Part shown: positions 1 through 8,337 of the stretch, piece by piece
Numbering within the stretch: the first letter of the stretch is position 1
How the letters are laid out: every line of letters begins with the position of its first letter
Assembly (NCBI GenBank): GCA_021805565.1
Contig: JAJZFA010000016.1
Coordinates: 1 to 64,000, forward strand
From: Pseudomonadota bacterium
GTDB taxonomy: Bacteria > Pseudomonadota > Alphaproteobacteria > Acetobacterales > Acetobacteraceae
Length of the DNA: 64,000 nucleotides
Direction of reading: 5' to 3'
Program-made: the position numbers and the translations under genes
The notes under the pieces: model-generated
What the model saw: only the letters and a program-made list of their open reading frames with translations
Databases searched by the model: none
What the model was told of the DNA's origin: nothing

Positions 1-333
1 GAATTTCGTGCCGCCTGGGACAAGAAATATCCGCCGGGATCGGGCGTCGCGTTCGGCGGCAACGCGATCTACGGCTATATGACCGGACTGGTGGTGGAAC
101 GTACGCTGGCCACGGCGAAAAGCCTCGATCAGATGGACATCCACGACGCGGTGTTCGCGCAGTCCGGCAAACTGAAGACGCTGGACGGGACGTTCGAACT
201 CCGCAAGGACGGCGCCCAGATCGGCGAGGTCACCCCGCTGGGCCAGTTGCAGCCAGCCGGAAAGGACCAGTTGAATCTGGTCGCCGTCTATCCGCCCGAT
301 ATGGCGAACGGCAAGGCGATTATCGGCAAGTGA
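1..333 (+). CDS. ABC transporter substrate-binding protein, branched-chain amino acid type (3' end only)
   Basis: The window opens inside this gene. The reading frame is open from base 1, and about 110 codons are visible before TGA at 331-333. The piece reads as the last part of a type I periplasmic binding protein (Peripla_BP_6 family), with the usual closing pattern of a short beta-rich tail and a final pro-rich segment (LVAVYPPDM). Such proteins capture the ligand in the periplasm for a HAAT-family ABC importer. The genes for two permeases and two ATPases follow directly (40 bp gap, then tight overlaps), so this is the first visible gene of one transport operon. The ligand cannot be told from this part; amino acids, amides, urea and aromatic acids are all carried by relatives. 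The N-terminal signal lies outside the window. Confidence 0.85.
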   Translation, partial: EFRAAWDKKYPPGSGVAFGGNAIYGYMTGLVVERTLATAKSLDQMDIHDAVFAQSGKLKTLDGTFELRKDGAQIGEVTPLGQLQPAGKDQLNLVAVYPPDMANGKAIIGK

Positions 334-373
334 CGCGCCTTGCCCGGTTTTTATCGCGCATGACCGCGACAGG

Positions 374-1270
374 GTGCTCCCAGCCGGCAAACCCGTGCTG
401 ACGGGCGCCATTATCGCCGGCATCGTGTTCGGCCTTTACTTTACACTGGTCGGACTCGGACTGAACCTTGTGTTCGGCGTCATGCGCATCGTCAACCTCG
501 CGCATGGCGATTTCCTTATGCTCGGCGGCATGGCCGCATGGTGGCTGTTTACTGGCTTCGGACTGCATCCGTTGGTTGCCGCGCTCTTGGTTGTCGTTGT
601 CTTCGTCGCGGCCGGGCTTCCCATTTACTACCTCGTTGTTCCCCGCCTGCTCCGTTCCCGCGATTCCGAAATGCTTTCGCTGATCCTGTTTTTCGGCGTT
701 TCGCAAATGATCGAGGCGGTCACCACCATCGGGTTCGGCGCCACCGAACGGTCCCTGCCACCGCGCCTGTTGGGGGTCGGCCCGTTCATCGTCCTGGGCA
801 CGCGCCTGCCGAAAGCCTGGATTTTCAGTGCGGCGGTCAGTGCCCTCGCGGTGCTGTTGGTGTATTTGTATCTGTACCGCACCCGCCTCGGCACGCTGAC
901 GCGGGCGGTCATGGTCAGCCGGGACGAAGCGCTGGCGACCGGGATCGATGTTAATTTCGTGTCCGCCGTCGCGTTCGGCATCAGCATCGCCCTGGCCGGA
1001 GTCGCGGGCGTGTTCGCCCCGTTCATCCTGGGCAGCATCACCCCCAATATGGGTGTCGCGCTCAACATCACCGCCTTCGCCGTCATCGTCGTCGGCACGC
1101 TCGGCAATCCCCTCGGTACGCTGCTGGGCGGGATTATCTACGGCGTGTCGCTGATGCTGATGCAAACCTATCTGAGTTCCTGGGCCAATCTATTGCCGAA
1201 CTTGCTGCTGATCGCCGTGCTGCTGATCCGTCCCGAGGGACTTCTTGGAAGGACGGTGCGGCGTGCCTGA
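374..1270 (+). CDS. livH: branched-chain amino acid-type ABC permease LivH
   Basis: This is an inner-membrane permease subunit of a HAAT-type importer, 298 residues with about eight hydrophobic segments. The family hallmark GVMRIVNLAHGDF lies at about residues 35-47, and the C-terminus ends in the typical LLIRPEGLLGRTVRRA. The start is GTG at 374; another GTG lies at 392, so the first six residues are uncertain. It is the third position of a binding protein-H-M-G-F operon, and its stop codon overlaps the next permease gene, which implies translational coupling. The substrate is not defined by the sequence. Confidence 0.92.
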   Translation: MLPAGKPVLTGAIIAGIVFGLYFTLVGLGLNLVFGVMRIVNLAHGDFLMLGGMAAWWLFTGFGLHPLVAALLVVVVFVAAGLPIYYLVVPRLLRSRDSEMLSLILFFGVSQMIEAVTTIGFGATERSLPPRLLGVGPFIVLGTRLPKAWIFSAAVSALAVLLVYLYLYRTRLGTLTRAVMVSRDEALATGIDVNFVSAVAFGISIALAGVAGVFAPFILGSITPNMGVALNITAFAVIVVGTLGNPLGTLLGGIIYGVSLMLMQTYLSSWANLLPNLLLIAVLLIRPEGLLGRTVRRA

Positions 1271-2216
1271 CATCGCATCCGGAACCGGCAAAAGGCCGGT
1301 GCGGCGGATAATTCTGGACGCCGGCATCGCCGCCGCCGTGGTCGCCGGCATGGGGGTCATGCGAGGCGTCTATTCGAACGAACTGATGCTGTTCAATTTC
1401 ATCGTGTTCCTGACGTTGGCGCAGGGACTGAACATCATCTACGGCTTCACCGGCTATCTGCCGTTCGGCTATGTCGGGTTCTATGGCGCGGGCGCCTATG
1501 GGTTCTCGCTGGCGGTAATGCATTTGCACGTCCCCGCGCTGGTTGGTATGGCGGCGGCGGGGGGCGCGGCGTTGGTTTTGGCCGTCATCCTGCTGCCGTT
1601 GCTGCGCCTGTCCGGCGCTTACTTCGCCATCGCGAGCATGGCCGCCGCGCAGGCGGTCTATGAAATCGTCGCCAACCCCGATCTGGAAAGCATCACCAAA
1701 GGCCCTTATGGCGTGTCGCTGTCGCAGGTGTTCGCACCCGCCGCGTCGTATTACGCGGCGCTGGCGATCCTGGCTTTCGCGTTGCTTCTGGTTGTCTGGC
1801 TGCGCAATTCCCGCTTCGGGATGTCGTTGCAGGCGATTCGCGACGATCCGGTCAGCGCGGCGATGGCGGGCGTGTCCGTGGTCCGCGGCCGCACCATCGC
1901 GTGGCTGCTGTCCGCCCTGGTCGCCGGTTTGGTTGGCGGCGTATTCGCCTGGCACATCTCGGTGTTTTACCCCGACACCGCGTTCGATCTTAGCGTTTCG
2001 ATTTTTGCCACGGTGTTTCTGCTGTTCGGGGGCGCGACAACGCTCAGCGGGCCGTTGCTGGGGGTGTTCATCCTGTATGGCATCTACAACGCGATCGGCA
2101 TCGCGGTGCCGCAGTATTTCCAGTTTACCTATGGCGCCCTGATCGTGGCGCTGGTGCTGTTCCTGCCCAACGGGCTGGCGTCGCTGCTGACACGGCGAGG
2201 CATCCGTGTCCCCTGA
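1263..2216 (+). CDS. livM: branched-chain amino acid-type ABC permease LivM
   Basis: This is the second permease subunit of the HAAT importer, about 317 residues with 8-10 hydrophobic segments. The central IYGFTGYLPFGYVGFYGAGAY block and the C-terminal GGATTLSGPLLG block are typical of LivM. I chose GTG at 1263 because GGAAGGA at 1247-1253 gives a well-spaced ribosome binding site; a TTG six codons upstream at 1245 keeps the same frame but would sit on that site. The start lies inside the end of livH (8 bp overlap), and the 3' end overlaps livG by 11 bp, so the four transport genes appear translationally linked. Confidence 0.9.
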   Translation: MPDIASGTGKRPVRRIILDAGIAAAVVAGMGVMRGVYSNELMLFNFIVFLTLAQGLNIIYGFTGYLPFGYVGFYGAGAYGFSLAVMHLHVPALVGMAAAGGAALVLAVILLPLLRLSGAYFAIASMAAAQAVYEIVANPDLESITKGPYGVSLSQVFAPAASYYAALAILAFALLLVVWLRNSRFGMSLQAIRDDPVSAAMAGVSVVRGRTIAWLLSALVAGLVGGVFAWHISVFYPDTAFDLSVSIFATVFLLFGGATTLSGPLLGVFILYGIYNAIGIAVPQYFQFTYGALIVALVLFLPNGLASLLTRRGIRVP

Positions 2217-2928
2217 ACCGTTGTTGAAAATCGAGGGCTTGGTCAAGACATTCGGCGGATTCCGAGCGCTGGACGGGGTGAGCCTGCATTTGCATCCAGG
2301 CGAGGTGCTGGGGCTGGTCGGGCCGAACGGGTCCGGTAAAACCACCTGCATCAATGTGATTTCCGGCCTGTACGCGCCGGATGGCGGGTCGGTGATCTAT
2401 GCCGGGCGATCCATCGGCGGCGAGAAATCGCATCGTCTGGCGAAATCCGGGATCAACCGCACGTTCCAGTCCCCTCGCCCGTTCCTGTCGCTGACGGTGC
2501 GGGAGAATGTCGAACTCGCGGCGCATTACGGCGACCCGAAACCGGGCTTCGATGTCGATGCGCTGCTGGCGCTGCTGGAACTGGACGGATACGCCGGCCG
2601 GCCGGCGGCGGAACTGAACAGCGCGCAACAGAAAACACTCGATCTGGCACGCGCCATGGCCACCGAACCCCGCCTGCTGCTGGTGGACGAACTCGCCGCC
2701 GGCCTCAATCCGGCCGAGTTGTCGCGCATGGCCGTTCGGCTGCGCGCCCTGGCCGGCAGCGGCATGGCGCTGCTGGTGGTGGAGCATTTGATGGGCTTTA
2801 TCGACAAGGTCACCGACCGCGTGGTGGTGATGGCCGCGGGCAAGGAATTCTTCGGCGGCACGCTGGCGGACGCGACGCGGGACCCTGAGGTGATCCGGGT
2901 TTTCCTGGGGGGCGGGCATCATGGCTGA
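2206..2928 (+). CDS. livG: branched-chain amino acid-type ABC ATPase LivG
   Basis: This is the first of two cytoplasmic ATPase subunits, 240 residues with a GTG start. Walker A GPNGSGKT lies at residues 39-46, and Walker B LLLVDE at about 157-162. The H-loop histidine is in VVEHLM. The helical region has NRTFQSPRPF, as in LivG proteins. The signature motif is unusual: the position normally read LxxGQ is LNSAQQK at about 137-143, with Ala in place of the glycine. This may weaken one of the two composite ATP sites, which is tolerated in some heterodimeric ABC ATPases. It overlaps livM upstream and livF downstream (8 bp). Confidence 0.9.
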   Translation: MSPEPLLKIEGLVKTFGGFRALDGVSLHLHPGEVLGLVGPNGSGKTTCINVISGLYAPDGGSVIYAGRSIGGEKSHRLAKSGINRTFQSPRPFLSLTVRENVELAAHYGDPKPGFDVDALLALLELDGYAGRPAAELNSAQQKTLDLARAMATEPRLLLVDELAAGLNPAELSRMAVRLRALAGSGMALLVVEHLMGFIDKVTDRVVVMAAGKEFFGGTLADATRDPEVIRVFLGGGHHG

Positions 2929-3637
2929 GGCAGCCCGCGTCGTGAGCGCGGCCGGCATCGAGACCGGGTATGGCCGCGTTCAGGTTCTGTGGGGTGCCGG
3001 CCTGGATGTGAAGGCAAAAGAGAGCGTCGTGCTGCTGGGGGCGAACGGCGCCGGCAAGACGACATTGCTGAAAGTCATCGTCGGGCTGATGCCGGCCTGG
3101 AAAGGGTCCGTGCGGTTGGGTCCGGACGACGTGACCGGGTGGCGCACCGACAAGCGTGTGCGCCGGGGCATGGCGTATATGTCCGAAATCGGTGTCTTTC
3201 CCGGCCTGTCGATCAATGAGAATTTGCGCGTCGGCGGGCAGTTTATCGAGAAAGCCGCGCTGAAACGGCGGATGGAGGAACTGTATGGTTACTTCCCCGA
3301 TCTGGCGCATCGCCGGGGCGCTCTGGCCGGCAGCCTGTCGGGCGGACAGCGCAAGATGCTGGGAATCGCCAAGGCACTGGCGTCGTCGCCCACCCTGCTG
3401 GTGATGGACGAACCGTCGGCCGGCTTGTCGCCGCTGTTCGTCACCCAGGTGATCGGCGTCCTGAGCCGGTTCCGCGAATCCGGGCTGGCGATGCTGATCG
3501 CCGAACAGAATGTCGCGTTTTTGGACCTCGCCGACCGGGTCTTCACGCTGGACGGGGGGCGGGTCAGGTTCGAGGGTTCGGTCGCGGAATTGCAAGCCGA
3601 CGACAGCCTGCACCGGACGTATTTCGGGTTGGCATAG
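2921..3637 (+). CDS. livF: branched-chain amino acid-type ABC ATPase LivF
   Basis: This is the second ATPase subunit of the importer, 238 residues. Walker A GANGAGKT is at residues 40-47, the signature LSGGQRK is canonical, and Walker B LLVMDEP is followed by the D-loop SAGLSP. The H-loop reads IAEQN, with Gln-Asn instead of His, which is usual for LivF. The ATG at 2921 lies inside livG. Because LivG has a degenerate signature while LivF is canonical, LivF probably supplies the fully competent signature half of the nucleotide sandwich. This is the last gene of the operon; the next gene starts 32 bp on and belongs to another transporter class. Confidence 0.92.
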   Translation: MAEAARVVSAAGIETGYGRVQVLWGAGLDVKAKESVVLLGANGAGKTTLLKVIVGLMPAWKGSVRLGPDDVTGWRTDKRVRRGMAYMSEIGVFPGLSINENLRVGGQFIEKAALKRRMEELYGYFPDLAHRRGALAGSLSGGQRKMLGIAKALASSPTLLVMDEPSAGLSPLFVTQVIGVLSRFRESGLAMLIAEQNVAFLDLADRVFTLDGGRVRFEGSVAELQADDSLHRTYFGLA

Positions 3638-3669
3638 CGCCCGCGCGCAAGTGGCCGGAGGAGCGACAC

Positions 3670-4473
3670 ATGTTTATCCGGCTTGCCCCTTTGTTGTTTG
3701 TTTTGCTTTGGAGTTCTTCGTTCATCGGGGCGAAGATCGGGCTGCGGCATGTCACCCCGCTGCTGTTCGTCGCGGTGCGGCTGGTGGGCTGCGCGATTGT
3801 GTTGCTGGCGGCGATGGCGGTGTTGCGCCGGTCGTGGCGCCCGCTGGCCGGGTGGAAATGGCTGCATTGCGCGGTCGCCGCGCAAATCGCGCTGGTGCAA
3901 TCGCTGACTCCGCTGCTGGCGTCGGTGTTCGGCGTGGCGATTTTGCATGAGCGGTTGCGGAGCAAGCAATGGTCCGGCCTTGCGCTGGGCTTCGCGGGGG
4001 TCGGCCTGGTTGTCGGTCAGGCCGCGCTGGAAAGCGCGACGCGGTTCGAAGGACTGGCCCTGGCATTCGTTGGCGTGATCGGGCTGGTTTCCGGCACGCT
4101 GTATTTCGGACGGTTTTGCCGGGGCGTGCCGTTGTTGCCGGGCGCCACCGCGCAATTCGTGTCGGCGGCGATCGTGTCGGCGACCGGGGCCTGGTTGCTG
4201 GAAACGCCGCACGCGGACTGGACCGGCCCGACGATCATGTCCACCGCCTGGAACACGATCATGGTGTCGCTGGGCGGAATGGGGCTTTACTTCGTTATGC
4301 TGACACGCGGGTCGGCCGCGCGCACGACATCGAATTTCTATCTGGTGCCCGGAACGGCGGCGGTGCTGGCGTGGGTAACGATCGGCGAGCGGCTGAGTCC
4401 CCTCGCCATCGCCGGTCTGGTGGTGGCTTCGGCCGGATGTTGGCTGGTGAACGCGGCGCCGGCCCGGATTTAA
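3670..4473 (+). CDS. DMT superfamily transporter (EamA family)
   Basis: This is a 267-residue integral membrane protein with ten predicted hydrophobic segments arranged as two EamA repeats of about 130 residues. The N-terminus LLWSSSFIGAKIGL is the usual EamA opening. The C-terminal half contains TSNFYLVPGTAAVLAWVTIGERLSPLAIAG, split across the characteristic P-x-x-A segment and the ExLsP turn. Members export amino acids or other metabolites. GGAGGAG at 3657-3663 is a good ribosome binding site for ATG 3670. It follows livF by 32 bp and could share its transcript, which would pair an importer with an exporter, but there is no direct evidence for a linked substrate. Confidence 0.88.
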   Translation: MFIRLAPLLFVLLWSSSFIGAKIGLRHVTPLLFVAVRLVGCAIVLLAAMAVLRRSWRPLAGWKWLHCAVAAQIALVQSLTPLLASVFGVAILHERLRSKQWSGLALGFAGVGLVVGQAALESATRFEGLALAFVGVIGLVSGTLYFGRFCRGVPLLPGATAQFVSAAIVSATGAWLLETPHADWTGPTIMSTAWNTIMVSLGGMGLYFVMLTRGSAARTTSNFYLVPGTAAVLAWVTIGERLSPLAIAGLVVASAGCWLVNAAPARI

Positions 4474-4718
4474 CGCGGACACGCACCGGGACGGGCAGTG
4501 GCGCCGGATGCGGTTTTCCGGCGGACCCGGTACGGGCATCCTTGTCGTGGTTTCCGATACGATCGTGGTCGTCGCAAACAACCGTCCAATGCTGGATGCA
4601 TGTGGTCTCCAACAGCCTCGCGAGGCATCCCGCGAACCATTCCTCGCCGCAATTGGATCGGTTTGAACCAAATCGCATCCATAACAAGGGGAATCAACCG
4701 CGAAAGACCGTTGGCCCC

Positions 4719-5399
4719 TCAGCTACTCAACCGAGCGGCGCCAATAATCCGCCCGTTTGCGGCCTGTAACAAAACCGCGAAATCCTGCCCGTCCGGCAGG
4801 GCCTGACGCACATCGATCGCCGCACCGGTCCACGTGCCGATCGGCGTCAGCGACCGCACGATGTTGGTTTCCACCAGCGACGCGCCGCTGTTCTCGCCCC
4901 GCCCGACCTCGGTCTCATGCGCCGGATCGAACCCCACCAGCAGCACGCGCGCCTGCCCGGTTCCGGCACCCAGTTTCACCAGCAAGCCAACCCCGTCCCG
5001 CACCAGCCGGACCGGCACCGGCTTGGGCGCCGCATGCGCGATCGCATCCAGCCCGCGGGATCGGCTGGACCCAACGAAACCCACCGCCCCGTCCACCACC
5101 ATTTGCGGCGTATAAACCCCGTCATCGCCCAGCGTGCGCGCATAGGCGCGCTGCCGGACAGTTGCCGCCGCCAGCGAATACGGATCTTTCCAGCCCAGGT
5201 AATCCCAGTAGGTCACGTGAAACGCCAGCGCCAGCACATCCGCCCGGCGATGCGCCAGATCGGTCAGAAACGCATCCGCCGGTCGGCACGACGAACACCC
5301 GTGAGACGTGAAAAGCTCAACCACCACGGGGGCCTCGGCCGCGTGCGCGGCGGTCGCCAACAGGGCGGCAAGGCCAATTCCGAACACTCCGGCGCGCAT
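4719..5399 (-). CDS. DUF1223 family protein, exported thioredoxin-like
   Basis: This is a 226-residue protein with an N-terminal signal peptide ending near AAHAAEA. The motif VVELFTSHGCSSCRPAD at about residues 26-42 carries a CxxC pair in a thioredoxin-like setting, and this is the hallmark of DUF1223 (PF06764). The conserved GW(K) and YTPQMVVDG segments are also present. The function of the family is not established. The position of the CxxC suggests a redox role in the periplasm, which is inference. It stands alone, with a gap of 245 bp to the EamA gene on the opposite strand and an inverted repeat just upstream. Confidence 0.85.
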   Translation of the reverse strand: MRAGVFGIGLAALLATAAHAAEAPVVVELFTSHGCSSCRPADAFLTDLAHRRADVLALAFHVTYWDYLGWKDPYSLAAATVRQRAYARTLGDDGVYTPQMVVDGAVGFVGSSRSRGLDAIAHAAPKPVPVRLVRDGVGLLVKLGAGTGQARVLLVGFDPAHETEVGRGENSGASLVETNIVRSLTPIGTWTGAAIDVRQALPDGQDFAVLLQAANGRIIGAARLSS

Positions 5400-5412
5400 G
5401 GCGATTCTGCCT

Positions 5413-5476
5413 TTACGGAAACACGACGCGCTTTCATACGACTGCTTTGCGCGAATTGGTCGTGAAGCTTCCGTAA
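5413..5476. terminator. inverted repeat between two minus-strand genes
   Basis: TTACGGAA..CACGAC at 5413-5427 is repeated in inverted form as GTCGTGAAGCTTCCGTAA at 5459-5476, giving about 14 paired bases with a 3-nt bulge. It lies between the minus-strand gene ending at 5490 and the minus-strand DUF1223 gene starting at 5399. It could end transcription of the former or act as an operator of the latter. No T-tract is seen. Confidence 0.35.
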
Positions 5477-5489
5477 TAGGCGGAATGCG

Positions 5490-5846
5490 TCAGCCGCAGC
5501 CCGCATTCGCGGCCAGGCATTGGTCCGCGTAACCGGCGGAAATAAACCCCGGCCGCTTGTAAAGCCCCTTCAACCACGCCGCCAGCATGCAAATTTCCTC
5601 CAGCCGCACCACCTCGTCCAAAGTCCTGGGCGGAAAATGCACGCCGAAACTGCTACCGATCGTGTCCAGCATGCCCTCGATCTGCTCGATCGACAGCCCG
5701 CAATCGGTTTCCAGCACCGCTGTCCGGGTCAGCGCGATTTCGTCCACGTCGTAGTCGTCGCGGATCAGCTTCACGATCCAGCGAAACATCTGCATCCAGT
5801 TTTTCACCTCGTCGGCCGGGTGCGGCATCGGTCGGCTTTCGGACAT
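5490..5846 (-). CDS. small hypothetical protein, possibly acyl-carrier-like
   Basis: This is a soluble, acidic 118-residue protein. Its middle part reads DCGLSIEQIEGMLDTIGSSF, followed by HFPPRTLDEVVRLEEIC. The order of an acidic segment, a D-x-G-L/D helix start, and a second helix leading to VRLEEI resembles DUF1493/acyl-carrier-like small proteins, but there is no serine in a DSL motif for phosphopantetheine. I do not assign a function. It ends in a Cys-containing tail (NAGCG). The ATG at 5846 is 86 bp from the divergent MFS gene, so both promoters lie in that short gap. Confidence 0.6.
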   Translation of the reverse strand: MSESRPMPHPADEVKNWMQMFRWIVKLIRDDYDVDEIALTRTAVLETDCGLSIEQIEGMLDTIGSSFGVHFPPRTLDEVVRLEEICMLAAWLKGLYKRPGFISAGYADQCLAANAGCG

Positions 5847-5931
5847 TACGGCGCCAGACCTTACGCCGGATATATGAACAGAGCGTTACCGGGCACTTTC
5901 CCCGCCGCCCGTCCCGCGCGACACTGGCCCC

Positions 5932-7479
5932 ATGCCGCAGCAGTCCTCCGTCCGCGCCCCGCGAGTCTCCCGCCAAACCCGGCTGACGGCGGTCATCGTC
6001 GCGTCCGCGCTGTTCATGCAAAACCTCGATTCGACCATCATCGCCACCGCGCTGCCAACCATGGCCCGTTCCTTTGGCTACGATCCGGTGCGGATGAACG
6101 TCGCGCTGACCTCGTACCTGCTCAGCCTGACGGTGTTCATCCCGGCCAGCGGCTGGGTGGCCGATCGCTATGGCACGCGCAACGTGTTCCGTTGGGCGAT
6201 CGCGGTATTCACCGTTGGGTCGATCCTGTGCGGTCTGTCCGATGGGCTGATCGAACTGGTCGCGTCGCGCGTGCTACAGGGCCTGGGCGGCGCCATGATG
6301 GTGCCGGTCGGGCGCCTGCTGCTGCTGCGCACCGCCGCGAAGTCGGAGCTCGTCGCCGCCATGGCCTGGCTCACCATGCCTGCCCTGCTCGGTCCCGTCG
6401 TCGGCCCCCCGCTCGGCGGCTTCATCGTCACCTATTTCAACTGGCGCTGGACGTTCTTCATCAACATCCCCGTCGGACTGGCCGGAATCGTCGCCGTCAG
6501 CCTGTTTATCCAGGACTTCCGGGAGCCTCCGCGCGGCCGGTTCGACCTGTGCGGCCTGATCCTGACCGGCGTCGCGCTGGTCTGCGCGCTGTCCGGCCTG
6601 GAAACACTCGGACGCGGGCTGGTGTCGCTGGCGGCGACGGCGGGCATGATCGCCGCCGGCCTCGCCGTCGCGGCGCTGTATGTCCTGCATGCCAGGCGGC
6701 TGGCGGCACCGTTGCTTGACTTCACGCTGATGAAGCTGCCGTGCTTTGGGCTCTCGTTCACCGCGATGATGCTGTTCCGCACCGGCATCGGGGCGATCCC
6801 GTTTCTGCTGCCGATGATGTTGCAGGTCGGTTTCGGCGATGCGGCGGTGGAAAGCGGACTGATCACGTTCGCCAGTTCGGCGGGCGCGCTGGCGATGAAA
6901 CCGGGCGCGCAATACGCCCTGCGGCTGTTCGGTTTCCGCGACACGCTGATCTGGAACGGCGTGCTGTCGGGCCTGATGCTGATGCTGTGCGCGCTGTTCC
7001 GCCCGGCCTGGCCGGCCGCGGCGATCTATCTGGTGCTGCTGGTGGGCGGATTTCTGCGATCGTTGCAATTCACCGCCTATAATACGCTGGCCTATGGCGA
7101 CGTGCCACGCGCGCAAATGAGCGCGGCGACCAGCCTGTACACCGCTGGCCAGCAACTGGCCGCGACCATCGGCGTGTCGGCTGGCGCCCTGGCGCTGGAA
7201 GTCGCGCGCACCCTATCCCATCACGCAACGCCGCAAAATTCCGATTTCAGCGCGGCCTTTGTCGTGGTGGGCCTGATGAGCCTGGCCGCCGCCCCGGTCG
7301 CGCTGTTCATGCCCATCGGCGCGGGGGATGACCTGACCGGGCGCCGAACCGCGGGACCGCCCGCGCCGGTGCGCGGGCCCGGCACGGTGTCAGACCCTCA
7401 GCGTGCCCTCGCTGACAATCGCCGCCTCGCCGCCGACAGAGGCCCGCCACAACCGGCCGCCGGCGATATCGAGCGTTAA
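5932..7479 (+). CDS. MFS transporter, DHA2 family drug/H+ antiporter
   Basis: This is a 515-residue membrane protein with about 14 hydrophobic segments, the DHA2 layout. The first helix contains the acidic motif NLDSTIIATALPTM (Asp33), and motif A, GWVADRYGTRNVFR, lies at about residues 74-87. The antiporter motif C region is seen as TMPALLGPVVGPPLGGF. Substrates of such pumps include drugs, organic acids and cations. The last 30 codons run into the 3' end of the convergent phzF-like gene (90 bp shared), and this hydrophilic Pro/Arg-rich tail may be a read-on extension rather than a conserved domain. The ATG at 5932 fits the expected N-terminus. Confidence 0.9.
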   Translation: MPQQSSVRAPRVSRQTRLTAVIVASALFMQNLDSTIIATALPTMARSFGYDPVRMNVALTSYLLSLTVFIPASGWVADRYGTRNVFRWAIAVFTVGSILCGLSDGLIELVASRVLQGLGGAMMVPVGRLLLLRTAAKSELVAAMAWLTMPALLGPVVGPPLGGFIVTYFNWRWTFFINIPVGLAGIVAVSLFIQDFREPPRGRFDLCGLILTGVALVCALSGLETLGRGLVSLAATAGMIAAGLAVAALYVLHARRLAAPLLDFTLMKLPCFGLSFTAMMLFRTGIGAIPFLLPMMLQVGFGDAAVESGLITFASSAGALAMKPGAQYALRLFGFRDTLIWNGVLSGLMLMLCALFRPAWPAAAIYLVLLVGGFLRSLQFTAYNTLAYGDVPRAQMSAATSLYTAGQQLAATIGVSAGALALEVARTLSHHATPQNSDFSAAFVVVGLMSLAAAPVALFMPIGAGDDLTGRRTAGPPAPVRGPGTVSDPQRALADNRRLAADRGPPQPAAGDIER

Positions 7480-8292
7480 CGCGATTCGCGACGGACGGCC
7501 CATGGCATCGCCCTGCTCGATGACGACAGTGCGCCTGCCGTCGGCCGGCTGTTCCTGGTCCATCAGCAGGCCGGCGAACGCTGCGGCCGCCGAACCGGTC
7601 GCCGGGTCTTCCGGCACGCCTAAACCGGGGGCGAACACGCGCGCGTGAAAGTCATGCGCCGGATCGATTGTTTCGGCGGAATAGACGAACGCATTGGCGA
7701 AATCATCCCGTTGCGCATCGAAGGCGCGGGCGAACGCTTCGCCTTGCGGCCACGCCCGCGCGACCGCATCGCGGGACCGCAATGGGACGAAACGGAAAGG
7801 ATTGCCGGCCGAGTAAATCGCGGGTCTATGCGTGCCAAACCCGATATCGGCTTCGGCCAAACCAAGCCCTTGCGCCAGCGTGGCGTTGTCTGGCAGCGAA
7901 CCGGTGCGTTCGGGCAGGCGGGGCAGCACGAACGTGGCACGTCCATGACCGGGCCCCAGCACCTGGACCGAACACGCCACCGGCCCGATCTGTTCTTCCA
8001 GCGTGAACGCCGGAGCCCCGTCCGGACTGATCAGGCCCAACAGCACGGCGGTCCCAACGGTTGGATGGCCGGCGAACGGCACTTCCCGGTTTGGCGTGAA
8101 TATCCGCAGGCTCGCCCGGTAAGCCGGATTCGCCGGCGGGGCGACGAATACCGTTTCGGACAGATTGAATTCGCGGGCAATCGCCTGCATGCGGGATCCG
8201 TCCAGCCCTTGCGAATCCAGCACAACGGCCAGCGGGTTACCGGCCAAAGCCTGTCCGGCGAACACATCGAGGGTATAAAAGCGGCGGGTCAT
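7390..8292 (-). CDS. PhzF family isomerase/epimerase
   Basis: This is a 300-residue protein of the PhzF fold (two diaminopimelate epimerase-like halves). The N-terminus has FYTLDVFAGQALAGNPLAVV, and the family acid Glu46 sits in NLSETVFV. FAGHPTVGTA at residues 73-82 and EDPATGSAAAAFAGLL near the C-terminus are the two glycine-rich substrate loops. There is no phenazine cluster around, so this is one of the widespread PhzF-like proteins of unknown substrate. Its 3' end overlaps that of the MFS gene by 90 bp on the other strand. The DJ-1-like gene is upstream on the same strand, 45 bp away, possibly in one transcript. Confidence 0.9.
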   Translation of the reverse strand: MTRRFYTLDVFAGQALAGNPLAVVLDSQGLDGSRMQAIAREFNLSETVFVAPPANPAYRASLRIFTPNREVPFAGHPTVGTAVLLGLISPDGAPAFTLEEQIGPVACSVQVLGPGHGRATFVLPRLPERTGSLPDNATLAQGLGLAEADIGFGTHRPAIYSAGNPFRFVPLRSRDAVARAWPQGEAFARAFDAQRDDFANAFVYSAETIDPAHDFHARVFAPGLGVPEDPATGSAAAAFAGLLMDQEQPADGRRTVVIEQGDAMGRPSRIALTLDIAGGRLWRASVGGEAAIVSEGTLRV

Positions 8293-8337
8293 GGCCGGAT
8301 GTTCCTGTTCATCGTTTCGTCGGCGAAATCCTGACGG

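Noticed and set aside
7390-8292. Phenazine biosynthesis
   Set aside because: Only a PhzF-like isomerase is present; no other phz genes are in the window.
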